From: Chitinophaga niabensis
Lineage (GTDB): Bacteria > Bacteroidota > Bacteroidia > Chitinophagales > Chitinophagaceae
Assembly: GCA_017849435.1 (NCBI GenBank)
Contig: JAFIGY010000020.1
Span: 431,425-495,424 of the forward strand
Direction: 5' to 3'
DNA: 64,000 nucleotides
Within the stretch, counting starts at the first letter, position 1. Every line of letters begins with the position of its first letter. Shown piece after piece: positions 34,563 through 44,284 of the stretch. The notes below the pieces were generated by a model, which saw nothing but the letters and a program-made list of their open reading frames with translations, did no database searches and was not told the DNA's origin. The position numbers were made by a program, and so were the translations under genes.

Positions 34563-36692
34563 TTAAAGGTTCATTCCCAGGTTATACATGGTGAAAGACC
34601 AGATGTCCGCAGCTTCGTCGATCTGCTTGGAAGTGGGTTTCCCCGCACCGTGACCAGCCTGGGTTTCCACCCTGATCAGCACCGGGTTGGGACCCGCATT
34701 CGCTTCCTGCAGGGTAGCCGCAAACTTGAAGGAATGCGCCGGTACCACCCGGTCGTCATGATCCGCCGTGGTAACGAGCGTTGCAGGGTAAGCAGTGCCT
34801 TTTTTCAGGTTGTGCAGCGGCGAATATTTGATCAGGTAATTGAACTGGTCTGCCTTTTCGCTGGATCCATATTCTACTACCCATGCCCAGCCGATGGTGA
34901 ATTTCTGGAAGCGAAGCATATCCATCACGCCTACAGCCGGTAATGCCACTTTGAAAAGGTCGGGACGCTGCGTCATGACGGCGCCAATCAGAAGACCTCC
35001 GTTAGAACCGCCACGGATGGCGATTTTTTCGGGATTGGTATATTTTTCACGGATGAGGAATTCCGCCGCACCAATAAAATCATCGAACACATTCTGTTTG
35101 TTCTGCAACATGCCGGCCTTGTGCCAGACTTCTCCATACTCATTGCCGCCACGGAGGTTCACTACCACAAAGACCCCGCCCTGCTCCATGAAGGGGAGAT
35201 TGGCAACAGAAAATCCCGGAGTCATGGGGATATTGAACCCACCGTAACCGTATATCAATAAAGGATTTTGTCCGTTCAGCTTCAGGCCTTTCTTGCAAGA
35301 AATGAACATAGGCACGCGGGTGCCGTCTTTACTGGTAAAGAAAACCTGCCTGGTCTCATACGCTGCAGGATCAAACTTAGCCTCCGTTTTGCGGAAGAGT
35401 TCTGATTTGCCGGTACCGATGTCGTATTTATAAATGGAGGGAGGTGCTACATAGGATGTATAACTATAGAAGAGTGTCTTGTCTTCCTTCTTCCCTCCCA
35501 AACCACTGACAGTACCGATCCCCGGCAGATCAATATTCCTCTCCGGCTTACCGCCGAAGCTGTATTGCATGATCCTTGTGGAAGCGTCTTTCAGATAGCT
35601 CGCAAACATCTTGCCTCCGGCCGTTCCCACGCTCAATAACACTTCTCTTTGCTCGGGGATGATGGTTTTCCAGTTCTCCTTTGCGGGATTCTTCGGATCT
35701 ATCAGCACCACCTTAAAATTGGGCGCATCATGATTCGTACGCACCAATAACTGATCGCCTGCATTCTCGATCACGGAAGGATCATGATCAAACCCCTTGA
35801 CCAGCAACTTAAAATCAGTCTGCTTCGGATCTTTGAGATCCCGAAACCAAAGCTCCTTTCCGCTGGTACCCTCGCTGATGCTGAGGATCAAAAACCGCTC
35901 GTCTTCCGTTACCCCAACGCCGGCATTCCGCAAAGGATGCTCTTTGTCCACATAGATCAGCTGATCCTGATCCTGCGTGGTGCCCACCTTGTGATAATAT
36001 ACTTTGTGAAATTCGTTCTTCTTGGATAGTTTGCTTTTTTCATCCGGCGCATCATATCTGCTGTAGTAAAATCCATTCCCTCTCCAGGAAAGCCCTGAAA
36101 ACTTGATCCAGTCCAGCTTGTCGCTTAACACCTTTTTGGTGGCCACATCCATCACAAACCCCTCCTGCCAGTCGGACCCCGCCTTGGCCACGAGATACGC
36201 AGCATACTTCCCGTCCTTTGAAAAAGTGAGCGAACCAAGCGCTGCAGTCCCCTTGTCCGACAACTTATTCGGATCAATGAACACCTCCGGTGCACCATTC
36301 AGTCCAAGCTGACGATATAATACAGCCTGGTTCTGCAAACCATCGTTCTTATAAAAATAATAGTACTTACCTTCCCGGAAAGGGGAACTGTACCTGGGGT
36401 AGTTCCACAATTCCTCCAGCCGCTGCCGGACCTTGCCACGGAAGGGAATGGTGGCCAGGTAAGCCTGCGTCACCTTGTTCTCCGCGTCCACCCATGCTTT
36501 GGTATCGGCACTGTGGTCATCTTCCAGCCAGCGGTAAGGATCCGCGATCTTTTTACCGTGGTAATCGTCTACCGTATCTACCTTTCTGGTAACGGGATAA
36601 GCCAGGGGAACATGTTGCTGCGCCACTACACTGCCCGCCGTAAAAGTCATCATAACACTCATAACAACATGCTTATGATTAATTTTAGACAT
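34563..36692 (-). CDS. Secreted prolyl oligopeptidase (S9A)
   Basis: The protein has 709 residues, the normal S9A length, and starts MSKINHKHVVMSVMMTFTAG with a signal peptide ending in VVAQ. The N-terminal DPYRWLEDDHSADTKAWVDAEN motif is typical of prolyl oligopeptidases. The catalytic Ser563 is in RGGSNGGLLIGAV, the Asp in TADHDDRVVP and the His in QAGHGAGKPT. The enzyme cleaves short proline-containing peptides; here it is probably periplasmic. It is divergent from pfkA, with 222 bp between starts, and ends in its own terminator. Confidence 0.95.
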   Translation of the reverse strand: MSKINHKHVVMSVMMTFTAGSVVAQQHVPLAYPVTRKVDTVDDYHGKKIADPYRWLEDDHSADTKAWVDAENKVTQAYLATIPFRGKVRQRLEELWNYPRYSSPFREGKYYYFYKNDGLQNQAVLYRQLGLNGAPEVFIDPNKLSDKGTAALGSLTFSKDGKYAAYLVAKAGSDWQEGFVMDVATKKVLSDKLDWIKFSGLSWRGNGFYYSRYDAPDEKSKLSKKNEFHKVYYHKVGTTQDQDQLIYVDKEHPLRNAGVGVTEDERFLILSISEGTSGKELWFRDLKDPKQTDFKLLVKGFDHDPSVIENAGDQLLVRTNHDAPNFKVVLIDPKNPAKENWKTIIPEQREVLLSVGTAGGKMFASYLKDASTRIMQYSFGGKPERNIDLPGIGTVSGLGGKKEDKTLFYSYTSYVAPPSIYKYDIGTGKSELFRKTEAKFDPAAYETRQVFFTSKDGTRVPMFISCKKGLKLNGQNPLLIYGYGGFNIPMTPGFSVANLPFMEQGGVFVVVNLRGGNEYGEVWHKAGMLQNKQNVFDDFIGAAEFLIREKYTNPEKIAIRGGSNGGLLIGAVMTQRPDLFKVALPAVGVMDMLRFQKFTIGWAWVVEYGSSEKADQFNYLIKYSPLHNLKKGTAYPATLVTTADHDDRVVPAHSFKFAATLQEANAGPNPVLIRVETQAGHGAGKPTSKQIDEAADIWSFTMYNLGMNL

Positions 36693-36789
36693 ACATATAG
36701 TTTTTAAAAAAAGTTGCTATTTTGTTTGATTATAATTAAATATTTAGGTTATTTCATCGAATTCATGATAGGAAACTATTAAAAAATGC

Positions 36790-36797
36790 TAATTTTG
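36790..36797 (+). promoter_or_regulatory. Possible -7 promoter element of pfkA-pyk
   Basis: TAATTTTG fits TAnnTTTG. It would give a leader of about 115 nt to the pfkA ATG. No good -33 box is seen, so the call is weak. Confidence 0.3.
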
Positions 36798-36914
36798 TGC
36801 GCCCTTTACAGGACGAATTTCAAGCAAAATACTATGAAATAACCAATGGACACGTTCATAGTGGTAAAATAAATCAGTATAATCAGTGGCCAACGATAAA
36901 TCAGAAGATCACAC

Positions 36915-37895
36915 ATGAAAAAAGTGAACAATATCGCGGTGCTTACTTCGGGGGGGGATGCCCCGGGGATGAACGCAGCCATAAGGGCGGTAGTAAGAAC
37001 GGGAATCTATCATCATCTGAATGTTTATGGGATCATGTATGGCTACAAGGGGATGTTGACCGGGGAGATCTTCCGGATGGAATCCAAATCTGCCGCCAAC
37101 ATTATTCAACGGGGCGGTACCGTCCTGAAAACAGCCCGCTGCAAAGAGTTCTACGAACCGGAAGGAAGGAAAAGGGCTTACGACAACCTGAAACGCTTCG
37201 GTATCGACGGACTGGTAGTGATCGGAGGAGACGGTTCTTTTAAAGGCGCACAGAAATTCAGCCAGGAATTTGATATTCCCTGCATCGGTCTGCCGGGAAC
37301 GATCGATAAAGACATTGCCGGTACAGATTTCACGATCGGCTTCGATACTGCCGTGAATACCGCCGTGGATGCGATCGACAAGATCCGCGATACGGCAGAT
37401 GCCCACGACCGCCTCTTCATCATTGAAGTAATGGGTCGGGATGCCGGCTACATCGCCCTGCACAGCGGCATTGCCACCGGCGCGGAGCATATTCTCATCC
37501 CTGAACGCAAGACCAATATCGATGATGTGATCGATGATCTGATGGCCAACGAGCGCCGTCAGAAAATGGTGAACCTTATTGTGGTAGCGGAAGGAGACGA
37601 ATTCGGAGGCGCCAATGAAGTGGCCCGCCATGTCAAGGAAAGGATGCCGCAGCTGGACACGCGCGTTTGTATCCTCGGGCATATCCAGCGCGGAGGCTCT
37701 CCTACCTGCATCGACCGGCTGATTGCCAGCAGAATGGGATATGCGGCCGTGGACGCCCTCATTGAAGGCACCCACAACGTCATGATCGGCATCGTCAATA
37801 ACAAAATACAATACACTCCGCTCGATAAGGCCGTTAAAGCCAAACAGAAGATCGATCCGGAATGGTTTAAAATAGTAAAAATCCTCGCGAGTTAA
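36915..37895 (+). CDS. pfkA: ATP-dependent 6-phosphofructokinase
   Basis: PfkA phosphorylates fructose 6-phosphate in glycolysis. The protein has 326 residues, as in bacterial PfkA. Motifs are NIAVLTSGGDAPGMNAAIRAV at residues 6-26 for ATP binding, GGDGSFKGA at about 107, PGTIDKDIAGTDFTIGFDTA at about 129-148 with the catalytic Asp, and MGRDAGYIALH at about 175. GGDGS favours ATP over pyrophosphate as phosphate donor. It lies 10 nt upstream of pyk, forming a glycolytic pair, with a long A-rich leader. Confidence 0.97.
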   Translation: MKKVNNIAVLTSGGDAPGMNAAIRAVVRTGIYHHLNVYGIMYGYKGMLTGEIFRMESKSAANIIQRGGTVLKTARCKEFYEPEGRKRAYDNLKRFGIDGLVVIGGDGSFKGAQKFSQEFDIPCIGLPGTIDKDIAGTDFTIGFDTAVNTAVDAIDKIRDTADAHDRLFIIEVMGRDAGYIALHSGIATGAEHILIPERKTNIDDVIDDLMANERRQKMVNLIVVAEGDEFGGANEVARHVKERMPQLDTRVCILGHIQRGGSPTCIDRLIASRMGYAAVDALIEGTHNVMIGIVNNKIQYTPLDKAVKAKQKIDPEWFKIVKILAS

Positions 37896-37905
37896 ACAAA
37901 CGTCT

Positions 37906-39396
37906 ATGAGTACAAAAGATCTGTCCAAATACTTTCATAAAGGCATGGACAACGAAGCCGGATTGGCGCATTCCAAGCAAAAGACCAAGATTGTAGCGAC
38001 CGTAGGCCCGGCTTGCGACACCTATGAGAAATTACTGGAGCTTGTTAAGGCCGGCGTGAACGTTTTCCGGCTGAACTTCTCTCATGGCAGCCATGAAGAC
38101 AAACTGCGGATCATCGGATATATCCGCCAGATCAATAAAACAGAACCTTACAACATAGCCATCCTGGCCGACCTGCAAGGTCCGAAGCTGCGTGTGGGTG
38201 AGATCGAGAACAATGCGTTGCCGCTGAAACCGGGAGACATCCTCACTTTCACCACCGAAAAATGTGTGGGTACGATGGAAAGGATCTATGTGTCCTATCA
38301 CGACCTGCCCCGGGATGTACGTCCCGGTCAAAAGATATTGCTGGATGACGGCAAGATCGAAACCGTGGTAAAAGAGATCACTTCCGACAACCTCATCAAA
38401 GCAGAAGTAACCCTGGGTGGCATACTTTCCTCCAAAAAAGGCTTCAACCTGCCGGATACCAAGGTTTCCCTGCCGGCATTGACGGAGAAGGATATTGTTG
38501 ATCTGGAATTCATCATTGATCATCAGTGCGACTGGGTAGCGCTTTCTTTCGTGCGCAACGTAAAAGACCTCGGTCTGCTGCGTAGCCGTCTGAAGGAACG
38601 CAATTCCAAAATGAAAATCATTTCCAAGATCGAAAAACCGGAAGCGATCCAGAACCTCAAAGAGATCATCTGGGAAAGTGATGGCGTAATGATCGCCCGT
38701 GGCGACCTCGGCGTGGAGCTGCCGGTAGAGCAGATCCCCATGATCCAGAAAGACATCATCCGCAAATGTATCCACCGCGCGAAACCCGTAATCGTGGCTA
38801 CGCAGATGATGGAAAGCATGATCGACCGCACCCGCCCCAACCGCAGCGAGATCACGGACGTGGCCAACGCCGTATTGGAAGGCGCTGACGCTGTGATGTT
38901 GAGTGGCGAAACCGCTACCGGTAACTATCCCACACTGGTGATCCAGACCATGCGGAAGATCATCGGCGAAGTGGAGAAAGAAAGCATCATCTATAACCGC
39001 AACCTGATCCCGCAACGCCACTCTCCCACCTTCCTGAGCGATGCCCTTTGCTATAATGCATGCAAAATCTCGGAAGACCTGGAATCAGACGCGCTCATCG
39101 GCATGACGCAATCCGGTTACACCGGCTTCATGCTGTCCAGCTACCGCCCGAAATCACCGCTGTTCGTATTCACCAAGGAGAAAACGCTGGTGAACCAGTT
39201 AAGCCTGAGCTGGGGCGTACGCGCATTCTATTACGACGAAGAGGAAAGCCTGGACGATATCTTCCATGATCAGATCAATATCCTCAAGGAAAGAGGGTTC
39301 CTGAAAGGGAATGATGTGGTGGTGAACACCGGCAGCACACCGGTGAAAGAGCACCTGCCCACAAACATGCTGAAGATCACGAGAGTACCGGAGTAA
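37906..39396 (+). CDS. pyk: Pyruvate kinase
   Basis: The enzyme makes pyruvate and ATP from phosphoenolpyruvate and ADP. The 496 residues include an N-terminal extension of about 25 residues before KTKIVATVGPAC. Motifs are NVFRLNFSHGSHEDK at about 48-62, DLQGPKLRVGEI at about 92, ISKIEKPEAIQNL with the catalytic Lys at about 241-253, MIARGDLGVELP at about 263 and the PK signature region MIDRTRPNRSEITDVANAV. The C-terminal domain ends VVVNTGSTPVKEHLPTNMLKI. It follows pfkA and ends at a hairpin terminator, so pfkA-pyk is a defined unit. Confidence 0.97.
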   Translation: MSTKDLSKYFHKGMDNEAGLAHSKQKTKIVATVGPACDTYEKLLELVKAGVNVFRLNFSHGSHEDKLRIIGYIRQINKTEPYNIAILADLQGPKLRVGEIENNALPLKPGDILTFTTEKCVGTMERIYVSYHDLPRDVRPGQKILLDDGKIETVVKEITSDNLIKAEVTLGGILSSKKGFNLPDTKVSLPALTEKDIVDLEFIIDHQCDWVALSFVRNVKDLGLLRSRLKERNSKMKIISKIEKPEAIQNLKEIIWESDGVMIARGDLGVELPVEQIPMIQKDIIRKCIHRAKPVIVATQMMESMIDRTRPNRSEITDVANAVLEGADAVMLSGETATGNYPTLVIQTMRKIIGEVEKESIIYNRNLIPQRHSPTFLSDALCYNACKISEDLESDALIGMTQSGYTGFMLSSYRPKSPLFVFTKEKTLVNQLSLSWGVRAFYYDEEESLDDIFHDQINILKERGFLKGNDVVVNTGSTPVKEHLPTNMLKITRVPE

Positions 39397-39423
39397 TTAA
39401 ATAGCAATAACACATCAACGATA

Positions 39424-39456
39424 AAAGGTAGTTCCAGCGAACTACCTTTTTATTTT
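39424..39456 (+). terminator. Terminator of pfkA-pyk
   Basis: The stem AAAGGTAGTT / AACTACCTTT has a loop of about 6 nt and is followed by TTTATTTT. It begins 28 nt after the pyk stop. Confidence 0.85.
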
Positions 39457-39521
39457 ACAGAAAGAAAAATCCGAAACACCGGTTTCTCTGTACTTATGAA
39501 ACTTACACTATATAAAGTGGA

Positions 39522-40694
39522 TTAATAGGCAGGCTTCCCCTCTTTCTTATACGTAAAGAGGTAGATCATCACAGCGATCAACATAATACTTAATCCCGCT
39601 ATACAAACACCGCTCCATTTCCCCATATCCCATACCCACAGCCCTACTCCGGAGCCCAGCGATGTACCTATGAAGCTCACGGTCATGAATACCGTATTCA
39701 TTCTGTTGCGCGCTTCAGGCAGTAATGCGTAGATACGTGTCTGGTTGGATACATGCACTCCCTGCAAACCCAGGTCCAGTAATATGATCCCGACAATGAT
39801 CCCCACCAGTGAGTTACGGAAGATCCAGAAAATGATATATCCCAGCAGGATGCAGGTCAATCCATATCCGATAGCGATGCGCGGATTCCTCCGATCTGCT
39901 ATACGCCCGATCAGCGGTGCACCGAGTGCGCCGGTAGCTGCGGCAAGCCCCATCAACCCGATCACATCACTGCCGAAACTATACGGTGGATTGGATAAAA
40001 GAAAAACCGATGTGGTCCAGAACAAACCAAACACGGCAAAGCCGCAGGCATTGATGAGCGAAGCCTCCCGCAATAACGGCTGTTCCTTCACCAATGTAAG
40101 CAGCGAACGCATGAGCGCGCCATACGTACCGCTGAAAGAGGATTTGCTCGCTGGAAAAGAAAAGAACATGATCACCATCATGGCGGTGGAAAGACCTCCG
40201 GCGATCCAGAACATCGCACGCCAGCTCAGGTGCTGCCCTACCATGCCGCTAACGGTCCTTGACAAAAGGATGCCGATCAGCAAACCACTCATCACCACTC
40301 CAATCACTTTCCCGCGGCGTGAAGGCTCGGCCAGACTGGCCGCCAGCGGCAGGATCAGCTGAGGAACAATGGAAGTGAATCCGATGATCAGTCCCATGAT
40401 CTTCAACATGGTGATATTGACAGACATGGCGGCCGCAAAAAGCGCAGCCGCAGCGAGCCCCGTCATGGTAATGATCTGTTTCTTCCGTTCCAGCTTATCG
40501 CCCAGCGGCACACAAAATAACAACCCTAATGCATATCCTACCTGCGTAAAGAAAGTCACCTGTCCCGCATTGCTCTCCGATACGCCGAACTCTTTACTGA
40601 TAAGCACCAGCAAAGGCTGGGAATAATAAATATTAGCCACGATAAGACCCGTACACAGGGCCATAATACTAATGTTCCACTTGCTTAAAGACAT
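39522..40694 (-). CDS. Major facilitator superfamily transporter
   Basis: The ATG at 40694 gives 390 residues starting MSLSKWNISIMALCTGLIVA; earlier codons would add non-membrane sequence that overlaps the divergent promoter region. About twelve membrane helices are evident. The family loop motif between helices 2 and 3 is YALGLLFCVPLGDKLERKKQI (G-x-L-x-D-x-x-x-R-K-x-x). Sequence resembles the YnfM/AraJ-type drug and arabinose exporters. The substrate is unknown. TAACTTTG on the minus strand (40728-40721) is a possible -7 box, and the divergent aldehyde dehydrogenase start is 66 nt away. Confidence 0.9.
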   Translation of the reverse strand: MSLSKWNISIMALCTGLIVANIYYSQPLLVLISKEFGVSESNAGQVTFFTQVGYALGLLFCVPLGDKLERKKQIITMTGLAAAALFAAAMSVNITMLKIMGLIIGFTSIVPQLILPLAASLAEPSRRGKVIGVVMSGLLIGILLSRTVSGMVGQHLSWRAMFWIAGGLSTAMMVIMFFSFPASKSSFSGTYGALMRSLLTLVKEQPLLREASLINACGFAVFGLFWTTSVFLLSNPPYSFGSDVIGLMGLAAATGALGAPLIGRIADRRNPRIAIGYGLTCILLGYIIFWIFRNSLVGIIVGIILLDLGLQGVHVSNQTRIYALLPEARNRMNTVFMTVSFIGTSLGSGVGLWVWDMGKWSGVCIAGLSIMLIAVMIYLFTYKKEGKPAY

Positions 40695-40759
40695 ATGCCA
40701 CACTACATTATTGAACGCGGCAAAGTTAGTGCATTTACAAAATCCTTTAACTTTAGGGT

Positions 40760-42115
40760 ATGGCATTCTCAAGTATTTATCCTTACACGCAGGAAGTGGT
40801 GGCCGAATACCCTGCAGATACAAAGGAAGCGATAGACAAGAAACTGCAGCACGGCTGGAAAGCCTTTGCAGCGCTGAAACAGGCCAGTGTGGAACAACGT
40901 GCGGCCTGGATGATGCAGGCTGCCGCCCTGCTGAAGGATCATGTTACCGAACATGGTACGCTGATCACGCGGGAAATGGGGAAAACACTGAAGGAAGCAA
41001 AAGCGGAAGTACTGAAATGCGCTGCCAGCGCAGAACATTATGCTTCCAACATCGCGTCTATGCTGCAACCGCGGCTGATCTCCTCCGATGCCCGGAAAAG
41101 TTATGCCGCCTTTGAGCCTAAAGGTATCGTGCTGGCCATTATGCCCTGGAATTTTCCATACTGGCAGGTATTCCGCTTTGCCATTCCCAACCTGCTGGCG
41201 GGCAATACGGTATTGCTTAAACATGCCAGTAACGTAAGCGGCTGCGGATTGGCCATCGAAAAGCTTTTCCGGGAAGCGGGTTTCCCCGAAGGCGTCTTCC
41301 AGACTCTGCTGGTGTCTTCCCGGGATATCGAGCCGGTGATCGCAGACCCGCGGGTGCAGGGCGTAACGTTGACGGGTAGCACACCTGCGGGCATGAGCGT
41401 GGCACAACTGGCCGGGAAATATATCAAGAAAACCGTACTGGAACTGGGCGGCAGCGATCCCTTCATCGTGTTGCGGGATGCAGATCTTGCCGCAGCAGCA
41501 AAAACCGCCGTGAAAGCACGCATGCAGAATGCCGGTCAATCCTGCATCGCCGCCAAACGCTGGATCGTGGAAAAAAGCGTGGCAGATGATTTTATACAAC
41601 AGGTACAATCCCTCATCACTTCCCTCAAACAAGGCGATCCTTTCCTCGATGATACAGATACCGGTCCCATGGCCCGTCTGGACCTTGCAGATGAATTGCG
41701 CAGGCAGATGGATAAAAGCATCCAACAGGGCGCGCAACTGCTGGCCGGGGGCGAACAGCACGGCTGCAACTTCATACCTGCCCTGCTCACCGGTATTCAA
41801 CCGGGAATGACCGCATTTGAGGAAGAAACCTTCGGCCCCCTTGCAGCAGTAACCCTCGCTATCAACGAAGGTGACGCCATCCGGCTGGCCAACCAGACGC
41901 CCTTCGGCCTGGGCGCCTCCCTGTGGTCGAAAGACACGGAGAAAGCAGCGCGACTCGCCGCCCTCATCGACAGCGGCAATGTGTTCATCAACGCCATGGT
42001 CCGCTCCGATGCCCGGCTCCCGTTCGGTGGCGTAAAGCAATCCGGTTACGGCCGCGAATTATCCATCGAAGGCGCCCATGAATTCTTAAACATTAAAACA
42101 GTTTATATACAATAA
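40760..42115 (+). CDS. NAD(P)-dependent succinate-semialdehyde dehydrogenase-type ALDH
   Basis: The protein has 451 residues. Motifs are MPWNFPYWQVFRFAIPNLLAGN at about 127-148, the catalytic Glu in LELGGSDPFIVL at about 229, the catalytic Cys262 in NAGQSCIAAKRWI, and EETFGPLAAV at about 355. The N-terminus, FSSIYPYTQEVVAEYP, matches the short succinate-semialdehyde dehydrogenases that lack part of the N-terminal extension. The usual role is oxidation of succinate semialdehyde to succinate (GABA or related catabolism), but no GABA genes are adjacent. It is divergent from the MFS gene. Confidence 0.9.
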   Translation: MAFSSIYPYTQEVVAEYPADTKEAIDKKLQHGWKAFAALKQASVEQRAAWMMQAAALLKDHVTEHGTLITREMGKTLKEAKAEVLKCAASAEHYASNIASMLQPRLISSDARKSYAAFEPKGIVLAIMPWNFPYWQVFRFAIPNLLAGNTVLLKHASNVSGCGLAIEKLFREAGFPEGVFQTLLVSSRDIEPVIADPRVQGVTLTGSTPAGMSVAQLAGKYIKKTVLELGGSDPFIVLRDADLAAAAKTAVKARMQNAGQSCIAAKRWIVEKSVADDFIQQVQSLITSLKQGDPFLDDTDTGPMARLDLADELRRQMDKSIQQGAQLLAGGEQHGCNFIPALLTGIQPGMTAFEEETFGPLAAVTLAINEGDAIRLANQTPFGLGASLWSKDTEKAARLAALIDSGNVFINAMVRSDARLPFGGVKQSGYGRELSIEGAHEFLNIKTVYIQ

Positions 42116-42234
42116 AAAGCAAACATGGCTGTCAATAAAAGGCTTTCAAACCTCCACGAAGGTTGTATTTTGCATCATTTATCGAATAAAAACGGGAAAT
42201 CATAGGGGTAAACTTTAATTTCGCACGTCTTTTT

Positions 42235-42269
42235 TTTGATACCGCAACGTTTGCAAGAAAGTACATTTG
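42235..42269 (+). promoter_or_regulatory. Promoter of the GT87 gene
   Basis: TTTG at 42235-42238 and TACATTTG at 42262-42269 are 23 nt apart, the upper limit of the Bacteroidota consensus spacing. The -7 box ends 7 nt before the ATG at 42277, so the leader would be very short. Confidence 0.5.
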
Positions 42270-42276
42270 ACCTGAC

Positions 42277-43452
42277 ATGATGCATAACACAGCCGGAACG
42301 GCAATACCGGGCATGGAAACTGGCCGGCGGAAATGGTGGAAATCCACCTCTTTTATTGTCGTGATCTATTCACTTTTGACCGTAGTACTGTATATACAGC
42401 TGGTACTCACGGGAAAGTATAATAATTTCGTCATCTTCCGGACGTCCCTTCGCCACCTGACAGAAGGAATGCCGCTCTACAACCTTTACCCGGCCGAGTA
42501 TTTCGACTATTACCTCTATCATCCGAGCTTCCCGGTGCTGTTCGCCCCCTTCGCCATATTTCCGCAAGAGGTGGGCCTGCTGCTGTGGCTGCTTTTCAGT
42601 ACGGCCATTTTTCTGTATGCGGTACAAAAGCTGCCGATCAGGAACAACGTCCGCATCCTGCTGTATTTCTTCCTCCTTGTAGAACTTTTCAATGCCATCC
42701 AGTCGTCACAGACCAATCCGGCCATGACGGCCTTCATGCTGCTGACGGTGGTGCATCTCGACAAAGAACAGCCTGGTCGCGCTGCATTTTTCACCTGTTT
42801 GTCATTTTTCATCAAAGGTTATGGCGCCGTGATAGGGCTGTTGTTCCTTTTTTACCCGAAAAAATGGCAATACCTCGGCTATTGTGCACTGTACGGTGTG
42901 ATCGGAACCCTGCTGCCGCTACTGTTCGTTTCCCCGGCTACGCTGGTGGATTACTACGTTGCCTGGTTTGATCTGCTCACCAGCAGTACGATCAAAGAAG
43001 ATGGTTCCCTGCTGGGGTCCATTCACGAGATCTGGCATTTGCCCGAACAGGTAAAACCCTTGCTGGATAAGGTGATGATAGGAATCGGAGTAGTGGGGCT
43101 TGCAGCCGTTTTTGTGATGGGGTTGATCCGCCGGCAGGCCCATACACCCTGGCTGGTGGCGGCTTATCTGCTAATCTGGATCGTGGTGTTCAATCAGAGC
43201 ACCGAGTCCCCTACTTACATCATGGCCGTAACGGGCGCAGGCATCGGCCTGCTTTGTTTCGCGCCCACCACTCCCTGGACAAAAACCTTACTGGTGGCCA
43301 CTCTGGTGATCACCAGCCTTTGCCCGACTGATCTTGTCCCCAAATTCCTGAATGAAATAGCCGTACGCTACCGGGTAAAAGCCATCCCGTGCTTTGCTGT
43401 ACTGCTTTATCTGCAATGGCTTATTTGTATAAAAATCAACCGGTCACAATAG
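42277..43452 (+). CDS. GT87 (DUF2029) family polyprenyl-phosphate mannosyltransferase-like membrane protein
   Basis: The protein has 391 residues with about nine to ten membrane segments. The first external loop after helix 1 carries NFVIFRTSLRHLTEGMPLYNLYPAEYFD, which fits GT-C type mannosyltransferases of the GT87/DUF2029 group. The following YLYHPSFPVLFAPFAIFPQEVGLLLWLL is the conserved P-x-F-P segment. The enzymes transfer sugar from a polyprenyl carrier in the periplasm. It opens the cassette with a GT2 enzyme and a polysaccharide deacetylase, and has its own promoter. Confidence 0.85.
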   Translation: MMHNTAGTAIPGMETGRRKWWKSTSFIVVIYSLLTVVLYIQLVLTGKYNNFVIFRTSLRHLTEGMPLYNLYPAEYFDYYLYHPSFPVLFAPFAIFPQEVGLLLWLLFSTAIFLYAVQKLPIRNNVRILLYFFLLVELFNAIQSSQTNPAMTAFMLLTVVHLDKEQPGRAAFFTCLSFFIKGYGAVIGLLFLFYPKKWQYLGYCALYGVIGTLLPLLFVSPATLVDYYVAWFDLLTSSTIKEDGSLLGSIHEIWHLPEQVKPLLDKVMIGIGVVGLAAVFVMGLIRRQAHTPWLVAAYLLIWIVVFNQSTESPTYIMAVTGAGIGLLCFAPTTPWTKTLLVATLVITSLCPTDLVPKFLNEIAVRYRVKAIPCFAVLLYLQWLICIKINRSQ

Positions 43453-43492
43453 GAAAAACAACAAAACCCCTGTTTTAACTATAAAGAACTTT

Positions 43493-44278
43493 ATGCGAGC
43501 CGCAACAGCAACACTTAACCTAACAACTGCGCCAGCCCATTATAACAACCTGTCGATTTACAGCGAGAAGGTTGAAGACAGCCTGGACCTGGTGATCCCC
43601 TGCTGCAATCCGCCGGAAGGCTGGGTAGAGCAGATGATCTCCGATTTTTGGGAGCTGCAGGAGCTGATGCCGGAAACCGGCATACAGCTGATCCTTGTTA
43701 ATGACGGGTCCACAAGGAATATGACGCAGGCGCATTTCCATCAGCTGGAGGAAGGTATTCCGGGTGTTCGCATCATCAATCACCCCGTTAACCGCGGGAA
43801 AGGTTATGCAGTTCGTTTAGGTGTAGCGGTGGCCAACGGAGATTTCCAGGTTTGTACAGATTACGACTTCCCTTTTGGTGTGGAAGCTGTTAAGCAGGCT
43901 TTCGAGCAGCTCCGGGACGGGGCGGACGTGGTAGCCGGCATCCGGGGAGATCACTACGTGCAACTGCTGCCCCCCAAACGCAAGATCCTCACCCGTATCA
44001 GCCGCATGATGAACCGTTACCTGCTGCGTTTGCGGGTAGACGATGCGCAGGCGGGTCTTAAAGCGTTCAACAGCAAGGGCAGAAGAGAATTCCTCGCAAC
44101 ACGGATCAACGGTTTTCTGTACGACAGCGAGTTCGTTCGCCGGGCAGGAAAAAATAAATCAATCGAAATCAACACGATACAGATAACTTGTCGCCCTGAT
44201 ATTCGTTTCTCAGAGTTCCGTTCCAAGGTATTGCTGCGGGAAATGTTTAATTTTATCGGGATACTTATCGCCAGGTAA
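43493..44278 (+). CDS. Family 2 glycosyltransferase
   Basis: The protein has 261 residues. The GT-A core is visible: DLVIPCCNPPEGWVEQMI at about 33-50, LILVNDGSTRNM at about 67-78, NHPVNRGKGYAVRLGVAVA at about 97-115 and the DxD-type site CTDYDFPFG at about 121-129. The CCNPP sequence replaces the more usual NE (PTYNE) motif in the first strand. It lies 40 nt after the GT87 stop and 6 nt before the deacetylase, so they form one unit. The product sugar cannot be read from the sequence. Confidence 0.88.
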   Translation: MRAATATLNLTTAPAHYNNLSIYSEKVEDSLDLVIPCCNPPEGWVEQMISDFWELQELMPETGIQLILVNDGSTRNMTQAHFHQLEEGIPGVRIINHPVNRGKGYAVRLGVAVANGDFQVCTDYDFPFGVEAVKQAFEQLRDGADVVAGIRGDHYVQLLPPKRKILTRISRMMNRYLLRLRVDDAQAGLKAFNSKGRREFLATRINGFLYDSEFVRRAGKNKSIEINTIQITCRPDIRFSEFRSKVLLREMFNFIGILIAR

Positions 44279-44284
44279 ATCAAT

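Noticed and set aside
42145..42180. Weak AACCT/AGGTT hairpin after the aldehyde dehydrogenase gene
   Set aside because: The stem is only 5 bp and the T-tract is poor; not convincing as a terminator.
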